The notes beneath the pieces were generated by a model that did no database searches, was not told where the DNA came from, and saw only the letters and a list, made by a program, of their open reading frames with translations. A program made the position numbers and the translations under genes. A stretch of DNA of 64,000 nucleotides from JAKVAV01 sp047632755 (GTDB taxonomy: Bacteria > Bacteroidota > Bacteroidia > Flavobacteriales_D > Cryomorphaceae), in contig JBLIDT010000002.1 of NCBI GenBank assembly GCA_047632755.1, forward strand, positions 62,001-126,000. Direction: 5' to 3'. Each line of letters opens with the position of its first letter. Within the stretch, counting starts at the first letter, position 1. Below, in pieces: positions 1-8,661 of this stretch.

Positions 1-327
1 AGTACTTTTGACTACAGAGATGTGGATGCCGTCAGCGAAGCTGTGATTGAATCTGTTGAGGATGATGATGCTTCTGACTTTACGTCTCTATTTCGATTTG
101 GTCTACGGATCGAGGGTGGTTTTGAATACAGTATTGGAGGAACCACCAACCTCTATTTTAGTGCTGCTTATAACAATGGCCTCAGCAATGTATTTAGCGA
201 TGATTACAAACGAGCAAAATTGGATGGGGCTGGTCAGCTCCTTCTATCCGATGATGGGACACCACAAACAGATAAAGTCAAAGCGGCAACCAATCTATTC
301 ACCATCACCGCTGGCGTCTATTTCTAA
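1..327 (+). CDS. C-terminal part of an outer-membrane beta-barrel protein (partial)
   Basis: The frame is open from the first base and ends at 327, so the start lies outside the window. The last 60 or so residues show alternating hydrophobic and polar strands (YSIGGTTNLYFSAAYNN), and the protein ends in Val-Tyr-Phe. A terminal aromatic residue is the usual outer-membrane barrel signature. An acidic stretch (EDDDASD) sits in a probable loop. No specific family can be named from the fragment. It lies 39 bases upstream of nadE on the same strand. Confidence 0.6.
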   Translation, partial: STFDYRDVDAVSEAVIESVEDDDASDFTSLFRFGLRIEGGFEYSIGGTTNLYFSAAYNNGLSNVFSDDYKRAKLDGAGQLLLSDDGTPQTDKVKAATNLFTITAGVYF

Positions 328-339
328 ACAAGAGCACTC

Positions 340-347
340 TACTTTTC
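340..347 (+). promoter_or_regulatory. Possible -7 box for nadE
   Basis: TACTTTTC matches the Bacteroidota -7 consensus TAnnTTTG at 7 of 8 positions and lies 19 bases before the nadE ATG. An AAAGGAA stretch near the start could act as a weak ribosome site. nadE could equally be read through from the upstream gene. Confidence 0.3.
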
Positions 348-366
348 GTTAAGAAATAAAGGAATT

Positions 367-1149
367 ATGCAGACTGAGGCGGTGGTTCAACACATTGTAC
401 ATTGGATGAAAACATATGCTGACCAAGCCAATACCAAAGGCTTCGTGGTTGGCGTCTCGGGTGGAATTGATTCTGCTGTAACCTCATCTTTGTGTGCCCT
501 TACAGGTCTCCCTACCCTTTGCGTAGAGATGCCCATCCATCAAGCGGCCAATCAAGTTTCCAGAGCAGCCACACATATTACAAAGCTTAAGACCCACCGC
601 AATAACGTCACTTCGCAATGGGTCGAGCTAACTAAAATCTTTGACGACTTTGTTCATGCTTTACCGCCCTCAACCGATGCCGATAAGCACGAATTCAGCT
701 TGGTAAATACCCGAGCTCGCTTTCGCATGTCAACCCTTTATTACTTTGCCGGATTGAACAACTACTTGGTTGCTGGAACGGGAAATAAAGTGGAGGATTT
801 CGGAGTTGGGTTTTACACCAAATACGGAGATGGCGGTGTTGACCTCAGCCCGATTGCCGATTTGAATAAAACCGAGGTTTACGCCCTTGGAAAAGAGTTG
901 GGTGTGATCGATGAAATAATGCAGGCGCCGCCTACAGATGGTCTTTGGGGCGATGACCGCACCGATGAAGACCAAATTGGCGCAAGCTATCCCGAACTAG
1001 AATGGGCGATGGAATTCACCGGCGATTTGCAATCTCTAGAGGGGAGAAAAAAAGAAGTCTTTGAAATTTATCAAGGCTACCACATGCGCAATAAGCACAA
1101 GATGGTACCGATTCCCGTTTGTGAAATTCCTCAAGAGCTGAGAGGCTAA
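367..1149 (+). CDS. nadE: NH3-dependent NAD+ synthase
   Basis: This cytoplasmic enzyme makes NAD+ from deamido-NAD+ with ATP and ammonia, the last step of NAD synthesis. The 260-residue protein has the N-type ATP pyrophosphatase P-loop SGGIDS at residues 31-36. It also has the family segment GTGNKVEDFGVGFYTKYGDG and a downstream DLSPIADLNKTEV stretch. There is no N-terminal glutaminase (nitrilase) domain, so it is the short ammonia-using form. The start is the ATG at 367, after an AAAGGAATT stretch. It is convergent with korB, with only 7 bases between the stops. NAD kinase is also encoded in the window at 49602. Confidence 0.95.
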   Translation: MQTEAVVQHIVHWMKTYADQANTKGFVVGVSGGIDSAVTSSLCALTGLPTLCVEMPIHQAANQVSRAATHITKLKTHRNNVTSQWVELTKIFDDFVHALPPSTDADKHEFSLVNTRARFRMSTLYYFAGLNNYLVAGTGNKVEDFGVGFYTKYGDGGVDLSPIADLNKTEVYALGKELGVIDEIMQAPPTDGLWGDDRTDEDQIGASYPELEWAMEFTGDLQSLEGRKKEVFEIYQGYHMRNKHKMVPIPVCEIPQELRG

Positions 1150-1156
1150 TCTAAAC

Positions 1157-2188
1157 CTACTGGATTTCCCAAGTATTGTTTCCGCTTAAGAGTTCCTGCA
1201 AATCGCCCTCGCCTTTTTGCTCTAAGCTTGTCTTGATTTGTTCGTGCAGCATATCTTCGTAGCACGTTTTTTCCTCTTGATAGAAAACACCAAATGGACG
1301 TGGTAAGCTGGCTGAATCACCTGTTGGCGTATCAAAGCACCGCATCAAAATACCTGCTTTTGAGCGATCCGTTTTGTCGTGTTTCCAAAGATCATCCTTA
1401 GAAAAATCGCCAGATTCAAGGTCTACAACCACAGGAGTGGCTCCATCCAACCTTACTCCCATATTCTCGTTTTCACCGAATACCAATGGCTGTCCGTGCT
1501 CTACAAATACCGTTGTATTGGCTTTTGTCGCCTTATCGGTAAAGACTCCGAAAGCACCGTCATTGAACACATTGCAGTTCTGGTAAATCTCAATAAGTGA
1601 AGTTCCTTTGTGATCGTCGGCCTCCTTCAAAATGGTGCGGAGGTGTTTTGGATCTCTGTCCATCGCGCGTGCGATAAACGTTCCATCTGCACCCGCGGCC
1701 AAAGCGAGAGGATTGAATGGATGATCTACACTGCCCATTGGGGTACTCTTGGTCACTTTACCTTCAGGTGAAGTGGGTGAATATTGACCTTTCGTAAGGC
1801 CGTAAATCTCGTTATTGAAGAGAAGCACGTTCATGTCAAAGTTCCTTCTCAATAAATGAATGATGTGGTTTCCACCAATCGAGAGTGCATCTCCATCGCC
1901 CGTAATCACCCAAATACTCAAGTTGGGATTGGCAATCTTCAATCCACTAGCTACAGCAGGAGCCCTTCCGTGGATACTGTGCATCCCGTAAGTATTGAGG
2001 TAATAAGGAAAGCGAGATGAACAGCCGATTCCAGAAATGAAAACGATGTCTTCTTTGGCTACGCCAATTTCTGGTAGTACACTTTGCACTTGCTTTAAAA
2101 TGGAGTAATCTCCACAACCTGGACACCACCTTATTTCCTGATCACTGGAAAAATCCTTCGCTGTATATGTCGTTTGCTCTTGTGTCAT
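1157..2188 (-). CDS. korB: 2-oxoacid:ferredoxin oxidoreductase, beta subunit
   Basis: This is the thiamine-pyrophosphate subunit of a 2-oxoacid (probably 2-oxoglutarate) ferredoxin oxidoreductase, which decarboxylates the oxoacid to an acyl-CoA and reduces ferredoxin. The 343-residue protein has WCPGCGDY at about 21-28, with Cys22 and Cys25 as likely cluster ligands, plus GIGCSSR. The TPP/Mg signature GDGDALSIGGNH starts near 97, followed by NNEIYGLTKGQ. The start codon overlaps the korA stop by four bases (ATGA), so the two are translationally coupled. The substrate call of 2-oxoglutarate over pyruvate rests on subunit layout only. Confidence 0.9.
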   Translation of the reverse strand: MTQEQTTYTAKDFSSDQEIRWCPGCGDYSILKQVQSVLPEIGVAKEDIVFISGIGCSSRFPYYLNTYGMHSIHGRAPAVASGLKIANPNLSIWVITGDGDALSIGGNHIIHLLRRNFDMNVLLFNNEIYGLTKGQYSPTSPEGKVTKSTPMGSVDHPFNPLALAAGADGTFIARAMDRDPKHLRTILKEADDHKGTSLIEIYQNCNVFNDGAFGVFTDKATKANTTVFVEHGQPLVFGENENMGVRLDGATPVVVDLESGDFSKDDLWKHDKTDRSKAGILMRCFDTPTGDSASLPRPFGVFYQEEKTCYEDMLHEQIKTSLEQKGEGDLQELLSGNNTWEIQ

Positions 2189-4047
2189 GCTTCGAGGTAT
2201 TTGAGGGCTGCATCTTTAATCTCAATGGACGTAAAAGGCAGTCCTTTTACTTTGCTCAACGGCTTCGCGTCAATCAAAAATTCACTCCTAATGATTTTCA
2301 CCAATTGACCTTTGTTCAATTCTGGCACGACCACTTTGTCGAACCCCTTGAGCAGTTCTTCAAGGTTTTTGGGGAATGGGAAAAGGTACTTCACGTGAAC
2401 TTGAGAGACCGAATGACCTTCGAGTAAAAGTTCTTTTACAGCCGTTTTGATCGCGCCATATGTCGATCCCCATCCGAGGATACAAAGCTTGCCTGTGTCT
2501 TCACCTTGATCCACCTTTTGCAAGGGAATAAAATCAGCGATTCTGGCAATCTTCTCCGCCCGAAGCCCCACCATCTTCTCGTGGTTATCAGGATCGTAAG
2601 AAACATTTCCCGTTTCATCCTGCTTTTCCAAACCACCGATCCGATGCTCCAAACCTTTGATGCCAGGAACAGCCCATTGCCTTACTCCCTTCTCATCACG
2701 TCGATAAGGCAAAAATTCCTCATCACTGGCTTCCTTGAGCATCGGGGGATGAATGGCTTTCAACTTATCTTCTGATGGAAATCTCCACGGCTCTGCACCA
2801 TTGGCGATGTAACCATCGCTCAACAGAAAGACAGGAGTCATGTGTTCAATGGCGATACGCACTGCTTCAAAAGCTTGATTGAAACAATCACGTGGCGAAC
2901 TGGCAGCAATCACTGGAATAGGTGCTTCACCATTTCGACCATAAATCGCTTGGAGTAAATCAGCTTGTTCCGTTTTGGTAGGCAAACCCGTAGAAGGCCC
3001 ACCGCGCTGCACGTTTATTACAACAAGAGGGATTTCCAGAATGCAAGCCAGACCGAGGGCTTCACCTTTCAGCGCAATACCAGGGCCACTGGATGCAGTG
3101 ATTCCGATATTTCCTGCAAAGGAAGCTCCAATCGCCGAAGTGATCGCGGCGATTTCATCTTCTGCTTGAAAAGAGCGGACATTAAAATTCTTGTGCTTGG
3201 ACAATTCGTGCAGAATGTCAGAGGCAGGAGTAATGGGATAGCTCCCATAGAAGAGCGGCAATCCCGCTTTGCGCGAAGCAGCGACAAGACCTATAGCTAG
3301 GCCTTGATTTCCCATAATGTTTCTGTAAACACCCTTTGGAAGAGGGGCAGGCTTTACTTCGTAGCGCGTGGTAAAAGTCTCGCTGGTATCGCCATAATTA
3401 TATCCCGCTTTGAGCACAGCAATGTTGGCATCAATCAAATCAGGCTTGCTTCTAAATTTCTCGTGAAGGAATTTTTTGGTCGGCTCAAGTTTTCGGTTGT
3501 ACATCCAATAAAGGAATCCGAGAACAAACATGTTCTTACTCCTATCCTTCTCTTTCATGCCGAGAGGAGATTCCTTCAAAGATTCGCGGGTAAGCTTGGT
3601 AACGTCTATTTCGATGACACGGTACTTCCCGAGGCTATTGTCCTCTAGCGGATTTCGCATATCGACGTAACCCGAAAGTTTTAAGTTCTTTTTGTCAAAC
3701 CCACCAGTATTGGCAATGATGGTCCCGCCGATTTTGAGTTTGCTCAAATTGGCCTTGAGCGCCGCAGCATTCATTACCACCAGTACATCGCACATATCTC
3801 CAGGAGTGAAAATTTCGATACTCCCAAAGTTGAGCTGAAAACCAGATACTCCTGCTATTGTGCCTTGAGGGGCACGAATCTCAGCTGGATAATCGGGAAA
3901 AGTACTGACATCGTTACCGAAGAGTGCGCTGGTATTGGAAAACTGACTTCCCGTCAATTGGATTCCATCACCAGAGTCGCCCGCAAAAAGTATCGCAACA
4001 TCCTTCTTGCTTTCCTTATTGTGCTTTGTTGTTTTGAGTTCTTCCAA
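2185..4047 (-). CDS. korA: 2-oxoacid:ferredoxin oxidoreductase, fused gamma-alpha subunit
   Basis: This is the partner of korB. The 620-residue protein fuses an N-terminal gamma (POR) domain, with GDSGDGIQLTGSQF at about residues 23-36, to the pyrimidine-binding alpha domain. The alpha domain carries YPITPASDILHELSKH, EDEIAAITSAIGASFAG and SSGPGIALKGEALGLA. This two-gene form is usual in Bacteroidota. The start reads TTG at 4047; no ATG lies close by in frame, so the start is uncertain by a few codons. It is 40 bases downstream of the small nifU-type gene, which suggests one operon with Fe-S assembly genes whose products the enzyme would need. Confidence 0.9.
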   Translation of the reverse strand: MEELKTTKHNKESKKDVAILFAGDSGDGIQLTGSQFSNTSALFGNDVSTFPDYPAEIRAPQGTIAGVSGFQLNFGSIEIFTPGDMCDVLVVMNAAALKANLSKLKIGGTIIANTGGFDKKNLKLSGYVDMRNPLEDNSLGKYRVIEIDVTKLTRESLKESPLGMKEKDRSKNMFVLGFLYWMYNRKLEPTKKFLHEKFRSKPDLIDANIAVLKAGYNYGDTSETFTTRYEVKPAPLPKGVYRNIMGNQGLAIGLVAASRKAGLPLFYGSYPITPASDILHELSKHKNFNVRSFQAEDEIAAITSAIGASFAGNIGITASSGPGIALKGEALGLACILEIPLVVINVQRGGPSTGLPTKTEQADLLQAIYGRNGEAPIPVIAASSPRDCFNQAFEAVRIAIEHMTPVFLLSDGYIANGAEPWRFPSEDKLKAIHPPMLKEASDEEFLPYRRDEKGVRQWAVPGIKGLEHRIGGLEKQDETGNVSYDPDNHEKMVGLRAEKIARIADFIPLQKVDQGEDTGKLCILGWGSTYGAIKTAVKELLLEGHSVSQVHVKYLFPFPKNLEELLKGFDKVVVPELNKGQLVKIIRSEFLIDAKPLSKVKGLPFTSIEIKDAALKYLEA

Positions 4048-4087
4048 GAAAATCTAAAATTGAGTGTTAAGAGAACAACAGTAAAAC

Positions 4088-4336
4088 CTATTTCTTTTGC
4101 AAAAGGTTGATCGCTTCTACTGCTTTAATTTCGGGAGCCGCAATTTTGATGCTCTCCTCTACGCCTGCCTTGAGCGTCATAAGACTCATGGAACAGTCTT
4201 TACACGCTCCATGAAGTTCGACACGCGCAATCAAACCATCGGTAATTTCTACCAAAGTGATGTCACCACGATCGGCCTCTAAAAAAGGTCTGATCTGCTT
4301 CAGCGCCCCCTCTACTCGTTCTATTAAATTGTCCAT
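4088..4336 (-). CDS. NifU C-terminal-domain Fe-S scaffold protein
   Basis: This is a small 82-residue NifU/Nfu-type protein that would hold and pass on an Fe-S cluster. The central motif GACKDCSMSLMTLK supplies the CxxC pair (Cys45, Cys48) that binds the cluster between two subunits. The chosen ATG at 4336 gives MDNLIERVEGAL, the normal family N-terminus. A longer reading from a TTG at 4378 would add 14 unrelated residues overlapping the mrp stop. It sits between mrp and korA, consistent with cluster delivery. A second, longer Nfu protein lies at 61621. Confidence 0.88.
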   Translation of the reverse strand: MDNLIERVEGALKQIRPFLEADRGDITLVEITDGLIARVELHGACKDCSMSLMTLKAGVEESIKIAAPEIKAVEAINLLQKK

Positions 4337-4374
4337 TGTCAACAGTGTAGTATTATGAATTACAAAGTTTTGAA

Positions 4375-5442
4375 TCAACCGATCCGCTTTGATAATTCGC
4401 CAACAAAATTACGAATTATTTGGCGAAAAGCTTCTCCCGACGGGGTCTCCTCTTGAAGCACCGCAGGCCTCCCTGCGTCGCCCGATTCACGGATCGACTG
4501 TATGATTGGAAGCTCACCAAGGAAGGGCACCTGAAGGTCTTCTGCCAAACCTCTTGCTCCTTCGCGACCGAAGATGTAGTACTTTCTGTCGGGCAATTCT
4601 CCGGGAGTGAAGTAGGCCATGTTCTCAATGATTCCTAAAACAGGGACATTAATAGCATCGAGTTTGAACATTCCGACTGCTTTTTTGGCATCAGCCAAAG
4701 CAATATTTTGAGGAGTGCTTACAATAATAGCTCCTGTGAGTGGAACGGCCTGGACCAAACTCAAATGGATATCGCCCGTTCCCGGAGGAAGATCGACGAT
4801 CATGTAGTCGAGTGGGCCCCAGTAGGCATCACTAAACATTTGATTCAAGGCCTTGCTAGCCATTGGCCCTCGCCAAACAATGGCTTGTGAAGTATCTGCA
4901 AAGAAACCGATCGAAAGCAATTTTACTCCGTAATTCTCCACGGGCAAAATATAGGTCTTGCCATCGATCTCCTTGGTTTTGGGCTTTTCATTTTCCACAT
5001 CGAACATGATGGGCATGGATGGCCCGTAAATATCCGCATCAACTAATCCTACGGAATAGCCTTCTCTGGCCAAACCGGCAGCAAGGTTTGCGGCAACGGT
5101 AGATTTTCCAACTCCACCTTTCCCAGAAGCTACCGCGATAATGTGCTTCACTCCCGGAAGAATTTTACGCTGTTCGGGCGTACGGTCTTCTTTGCTCAAG
5201 ACTTTCGTGAAAATATCGATTTGCACCTCTTTTCCGAAATTTCTTTCGAGCGCAAAGCGGCAAGCATCTTCCATCCTTTTACGGCTGTGCATTGCTGGAC
5301 TCAAGACGTGGAGATCAAGAGCAATTTTGCCTTCGCTTATCACCACATTTCGAACAAGGTCTTCGCTTACTATGTCTTTTTTCAACTCGGGCTCCATGAC
5401 GTTGCTCAGGATTTCGAGTACTTTTTCTTTGGTCAATTCCAT
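4375..5442 (-). CDS. apbC: Mrp/NBP35-family ATP-binding Fe-S cluster carrier
   Basis: This 355-residue protein is a P-loop ATPase of the Mrp/ApbC family that moves Fe-S clusters to target enzymes. Residues 1-80 form an FSCA (DUF59/MIP18-like) domain. The deviant Walker A motif SGKGGVGKST is at about 106-115. Later blocks are DADIYGPSMP, WRGPMASKAL and DLPPGTGDIHL. The C-terminal CxxC usually seen after ENM(A/S) in ApbC is absent here; the protein reads ENMAYFTPGELPDRKYYIFG. It is followed by the small NifU gene and korAB, and 1 base separates it from the upstream alkyltransferase-like gene. Confidence 0.9.
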   Translation of the reverse strand: MELTKEKVLEILSNVMEPELKKDIVSEDLVRNVVISEGKIALDLHVLSPAMHSRKRMEDACRFALERNFGKEVQIDIFTKVLSKEDRTPEQRKILPGVKHIIAVASGKGGVGKSTVAANLAAGLAREGYSVGLVDADIYGPSMPIMFDVENEKPKTKEIDGKTYILPVENYGVKLLSIGFFADTSQAIVWRGPMASKALNQMFSDAYWGPLDYMIVDLPPGTGDIHLSLVQAVPLTGAIIVSTPQNIALADAKKAVGMFKLDAINVPVLGIIENMAYFTPGELPDRKYYIFGREGARGLAEDLQVPFLGELPIIQSIRESGDAGRPAVLQEETPSGEAFRQIIRNFVGELSKRIG

Positions 5443-5443
5443 A

Positions 5444-5806
5444 TTAGTCTAAGCTCAATTCTTTTGCAGGATCCCAGAGGTGTTTGTCAAAATCCAGGAT
5501 TTGATCATTTTCAATTTTTATTCCCTCCGCCTCAAGCCTTATTTGCATCTCGCGATCGTCTGCGAAATGGTGTTTTCCAGTAAGCAGTCCCGAGCGATTC
5601 ACCACACGATGCGCAGGGACAGGTTCAAGCAATGCATGTGAGGCATTCATGGCCCACCCAACCATTCTTGCAGAGCGCGCCATCCCTAAATATTTGGCTA
5701 TTACACCATAGCTCGTAACGCGCCCAAAGGGTATTTGTTTGACCACTTCGAAAACCATATCAAAGAAGTCTTTATTCTTCTCAGATATCTTGGTAGTGGC
5801 TGTCAT
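5444..5806 (-). CDS. Alkyltransferase-like (MGMT-family) DNA-binding protein
   Basis: This 120-residue protein has the DNA-binding domain of O6-alkylguanine-DNA alkyltransferase, including IPFGRVTSYGVIAKYLG and the turn before VPAHRVVNRSG. In true repair enzymes the sequence is PCHRV. Here the reactive Cys is Ala, so it cannot accept an alkyl group and belongs with alkyltransferase-like proteins, which recognise O6-alkylguanine and flag it for nucleotide excision repair. Its first 26 bases overlap the trmB 3' end, and it ends one base before mrp. The role is inferred from the family. Confidence 0.85.
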   Translation of the reverse strand: MTATTKISEKNKDFFDMVFEVVKQIPFGRVTSYGVIAKYLGMARSARMVGWAMNASHALLEPVPAHRVVNRSGLLTGKHHFADDREMQIRLEAEGIKIENDQILDFDKHLWDPAKELSLD

Positions 5807-6485
5807 TCAATTTGAATCTCAGGTATTTAATCTTCTTTCCTATTGCGAGCCATTTTTCCTCATAAAACGTCTTCACCACGAGTATCTCCTGCTCTTCCTC
5901 ATTGAATTCCTTCCACCCTTCTCCGTAGATGTCACCGTTGGATTTCAGCAAGTGATGCTCGCCCTTTTCGATGGTTTCCAGCGTAGAATCGTAAAATATC
6001 TGGCTATCGGTTTTCACGTGAATCATGCCGTCATTTTTCAATAGTTTTCCGTAGCGCAATAAAAAAGCCCAGCCCGAAAGTCGCTTGGTGCCTTTCTTGT
6101 CCTTGATTTGAGGATCGGAAAAAGTGAGCCAAATTTGGCTAATCTCGTTGAAATCAAATACGAAATTGACGAATTCAATTTTGATTCTGACAAAGGCAAC
6201 ATTCAGCAAGCCTTCCTCCTCGGCGGTTTTGGAACCACGCCAAATTCGTGCACCTTTTACATCCAGCCCAACAAAATTTCGTTCGGGGTATTTTCGCGCC
6301 AAAGCCAAGGTATACTCTCCTTTCCCACAGCCAAGCTCGATGGTGATGGGGTAATCATTGCCGAAAAACGAAGCCCATTTGCCCTTCATCTCAAACTGGT
6401 CCTCGATTAGGACTTCCTTCTCAGGCTCGAAAACGCAGGATTGCTCCTTCATTTCAGCAAAGTGACGTAGCTTGTTCTTTCCCAT
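5781..6485 (-). CDS. trmB: tRNA (guanine-N7)-methyltransferase
   Basis: This enzyme methylates G46 in the variable loop of tRNA using S-adenosylmethionine. The SAM-binding motif ELGCGKGEYTLALARKYP is followed by NFVGLDVKGARIW. The block LTFSDPQIKDKKGTKRL matches the Bacteroidota form of the usual DPWPKKRH stretch. The ATG at 6485 gives 234 residues starting MGKNKLRHF, the normal family start; an upstream start at 6569 would overlap the divergent gene and run through the promoter. It heads the minus-strand run to korB and overlaps the next gene by 26 bases. Confidence 0.9.
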   Translation of the reverse strand: MGKNKLRHFAEMKEQSCVFEPEKEVLIEDQFEMKGKWASFFGNDYPITIELGCGKGEYTLALARKYPERNFVGLDVKGARIWRGSKTAEEEGLLNVAFVRIKIEFVNFVFDFNEISQIWLTFSDPQIKDKKGTKRLSGWAFLLRYGKLLKNDGMIHVKTDSQIFYDSTLETIEKGEHHLLKSNGDIYGEGWKEFNEEEQEILVVKTFYEEKWLAIGKKIKYLRFKLNDSHYQDI

Positions 6486-6501
6486 GATAAATTGAAAGGT
6501 G

Positions 6502-6509
6502 CAAAAGTA
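6502..6509 (-). promoter_or_regulatory. -7 box for the trmB operon
   Basis: On the minus strand this reads TACTTTTG, a full match to TAnnTTTG, ending 16 bases before the trmB ATG at 6485. It lies back to back with the promoter of the divergent glycosyltransferase. Confidence 0.6.
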
Positions 6510-6532
6510 GCCATTGCGCTCGGTTTCACTAG

Positions 6533-6540
6533 TATATTTG
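6533..6540 (+). promoter_or_regulatory. -7 box for the glycosyltransferase, 4 bases from the start codon
   Basis: TATATTTG is a full match to TAnnTTTG. Only GCCA separates it from the GTG at 6545, so transcription should begin at or beside the start codon. That gives a leaderless mRNA. Confidence 0.6.
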
Positions 6541-6544
6541 GCCA

Positions 6545-7594
6545 GTGGATAAGAGAGTGCTTTATGCAATTTTAAATTGGGGCTTGGGTCATGCTACAAG
6601 GTCTGTTCCTGTCACCGAGTCATTGTTGCACTTTGGGGCAGAAGTTGAAATTGCCTCGTCGGGTTTGGCCCTCAGTTACCTGAGAAAGAGATTTCCAACG
6701 CTTCAGTTTCATGAATTGCCAGACAGAGAGGTACTCTATTCCAAAAAGGGAGCACAGTCGAGCCTGATAAAAAGAGCTCTTGTCCAAGCCAATATTAACT
6801 CAGAGCAAAATAGATTTGTAGCAAATCTTGTTGGCAAAAGAACGTTCACTCACATCGTCTCGGACAATGTATATGGGGCGTTCGATCGGCGCATCCCGTC
6901 AGCACTTATTAGCCACCAGCTTTCGCTAAAGGTGCCTTTTGGCGAAAGCCTGATAAACACAAAACTGGCGGGCTGGATCAACCGTTTCTCCGAGGTTTGG
7001 ATTCCCGATGGGCCCAATCATATGATTTCAGGTGTTTTATCTTCAAATCAAAAAGTCTCTATCCCTAAAAAAGATCTAGGCATTCCGTCGCGTTTCATGA
7101 GCGATCACTCAGCAAAAAAGAAATATGTAATCGGAATAATTCTTGGCGGCCCCGAACCACAGCGAAGTATTTTGGAAGAAAGCCTCCTGAAAATCTTGGC
7201 ATCTATTGAAGGGAAGAAAATCCTTTTTCGCGGCAGCGAGAAAGTGGGTGATTTTCTAAAAGACAGTATTGAATTCCACTCACTTGGAGATGGAAAAGAA
7301 ATGGCCGAAAAGCTCACTGCTTGCGAATTGGTCATTGGTCGAGCAGGGTATTCTACCATCTGCGATCTACTGGCGATTGGCTCGAAAGCTCTTCTGATCC
7401 CCACTCCGGGTCAATCGGAACAAGAGTACTTGGCCAGCAGAATGAGGCGGCTTCCTCAATTTTCAAGTTGCTCGCAGGAAAAACTAGATACGGAAGTAAT
7501 AAAAAGGGCCTTGAATAAAAATTCTCCATCAACTGAAAAGCTCCCCTTTTTCAATACTGAAAGTAAGGTCGTTAAGGAGTTTCTTGTACGTTAA
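6545..7594 (+). CDS. MJ1255-type glycosyltransferase family protein
   Basis: This 349-residue cytoplasmic protein resembles the MurG-fold conserved family often annotated as glycosyltransferase (TIGR00661-like). It starts with VLYAILNWGLGHATRSVPV, a GxGHxxR nucleotide-sugar type N-terminus. The C-terminal half has VIGRAGYSTICDLLAIGSKALLIP, typical of the donor-binding domain, followed by PGQSEQEYLA. The start is the GTG at 6545, which the adjacent -7 box supports. It is divergent from trmB and convergent with the histidine kinase. The acceptor and donor are unknown. Confidence 0.75.
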   Translation: MDKRVLYAILNWGLGHATRSVPVTESLLHFGAEVEIASSGLALSYLRKRFPTLQFHELPDREVLYSKKGAQSSLIKRALVQANINSEQNRFVANLVGKRTFTHIVSDNVYGAFDRRIPSALISHQLSLKVPFGESLINTKLAGWINRFSEVWIPDGPNHMISGVLSSNQKVSIPKKDLGIPSRFMSDHSAKKKYVIGIILGGPEPQRSILEESLLKILASIEGKKILFRGSEKVGDFLKDSIEFHSLGDGKEMAEKLTACELVIGRAGYSTICDLLAIGSKALLIPTPGQSEQEYLASRMRRLPQFSSCSQEKLDTEVIKRALNKNSPSTEKLPFFNTESKVVKEFLVR

Positions 7595-7620
7595 TTGGAG
7601 ACTCTGATTCGAGACACTCA

Positions 7621-8661
7621 TTAAGATTTGGCGAGGGTAAAGGAGAAAACAGATCCCTTTCCGACTTCACTCCTCACATTCATAGACTGCTCGTGCCCTT
7701 CGATAATGTGTTTGCAGATGGCTAGGCCCAAACCCGTTCCACCTTGGTGTCGAGAACGGCTTTTATCGACGCGGTAAAAGCGCTCAAAAAGTCTGGGAAT
7801 GTGTTCCTTATCTATTCCCGGGCCATTGTCCTCCACCTCTATAAGGATTCGCTCATCCATGTCGAAGAATCGCACAGTGGTTTTTCCTCCAATCTTTCCG
7901 TAGTTGATGGAATTAGTGATAAGATTAATGAGGACCTGACTGACCCTGAAGGAGTCAGCACCCACATAAATAGGTTTATCGTAAGGCTTATTGAATCTGA
8001 TGTCAATGTTTTTCTGCTTGGCCTCTTCTTCTCTTTGCTCAATAACTTCTTTGGTGAGCTCTACAATGTCTATCTTCTCTTTGTCGAGTTTCAAGCTACC
8101 CGACTCAAACTGAGTGATGGTATCGAGATCTTCTACCAGCATAGTCATTCTATCAACTGACTTGGCGGCTTTCATCAGAAATTTCCTATTGAAATTGGGG
8201 TCTTCAAGTGCTCCTTCTAGCAGGGTCAGTATATACCCTTGAATACTAAAAATGGGGGTCTTCAGCTCGTGGGCCAAGTTTCCAACAAACTCTTTTCTGA
8301 AATTTTCTTTTTCACGGAGGTCTTCAATTTCGGCCATTCGGTCCTCGGCCCAATCCACTACTTCTTTGTTTACATCGCCAAGCACATCCTTACTCATATC
8401 GAGACGAAAAGCTGACCGCCCTACTTTGAGGGAGTGCATGTTGCGAAAGATGAGTTTTATCTTATCGTAAATAAAGCGTTGTAGCGATTTGTAGATAATC
8501 AACCACGACGACAAGAATACGAGTGCGGCGAAGACCAAGACCTGCACCAAATCTATTTCTTCACGAAACAGAAGTAAGGTGCCGACAAGAAGCACTGTGA
8601 TCGACAAAGCAAGACTCAAGGCCGTGAGAATGGCTACTCTGAAAGGACTTCGTCCCGTCAT
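7621..8661 (-). CDS. phoR: PhoR-like sensor histidine kinase
   Basis: This membrane histidine kinase has 346 residues. Two hydrophobic helices (about 9-31 and 38-57) are separated by only a few residues, so there is almost no external sensor domain. The H-box NLAHELKTPIFSIQGY has phosphoacceptor His131. The N-box LINLITNSINYGK, the G1 box DNGPGID and the G2 box GGTGLGLAICKHI are intact. Its start overlaps the stop of the upstream response regulator by ATGA. The gene pairing and the nearby Na/phosphate transporter point to a PhoR role, with the signal probably arriving through another membrane protein; that is inference. Confidence 0.85.
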   Translation of the reverse strand: MTGRSPFRVAILTALSLALSITVLLVGTLLLFREEIDLVQVLVFAALVFLSSWLIIYKSLQRFIYDKIKLIFRNMHSLKVGRSAFRLDMSKDVLGDVNKEVVDWAEDRMAEIEDLREKENFRKEFVGNLAHELKTPIFSIQGYILTLLEGALEDPNFNRKFLMKAAKSVDRMTMLVEDLDTITQFESGSLKLDKEKIDIVELTKEVIEQREEEAKQKNIDIRFNKPYDKPIYVGADSFRVSQVLINLITNSINYGKIGGKTTVRFFDMDERILIEVEDNGPGIDKEHIPRLFERFYRVDKSRSRHQGGTGLGLAICKHIIEGHEQSMNVRSEVGKGSVFSFTLAKS

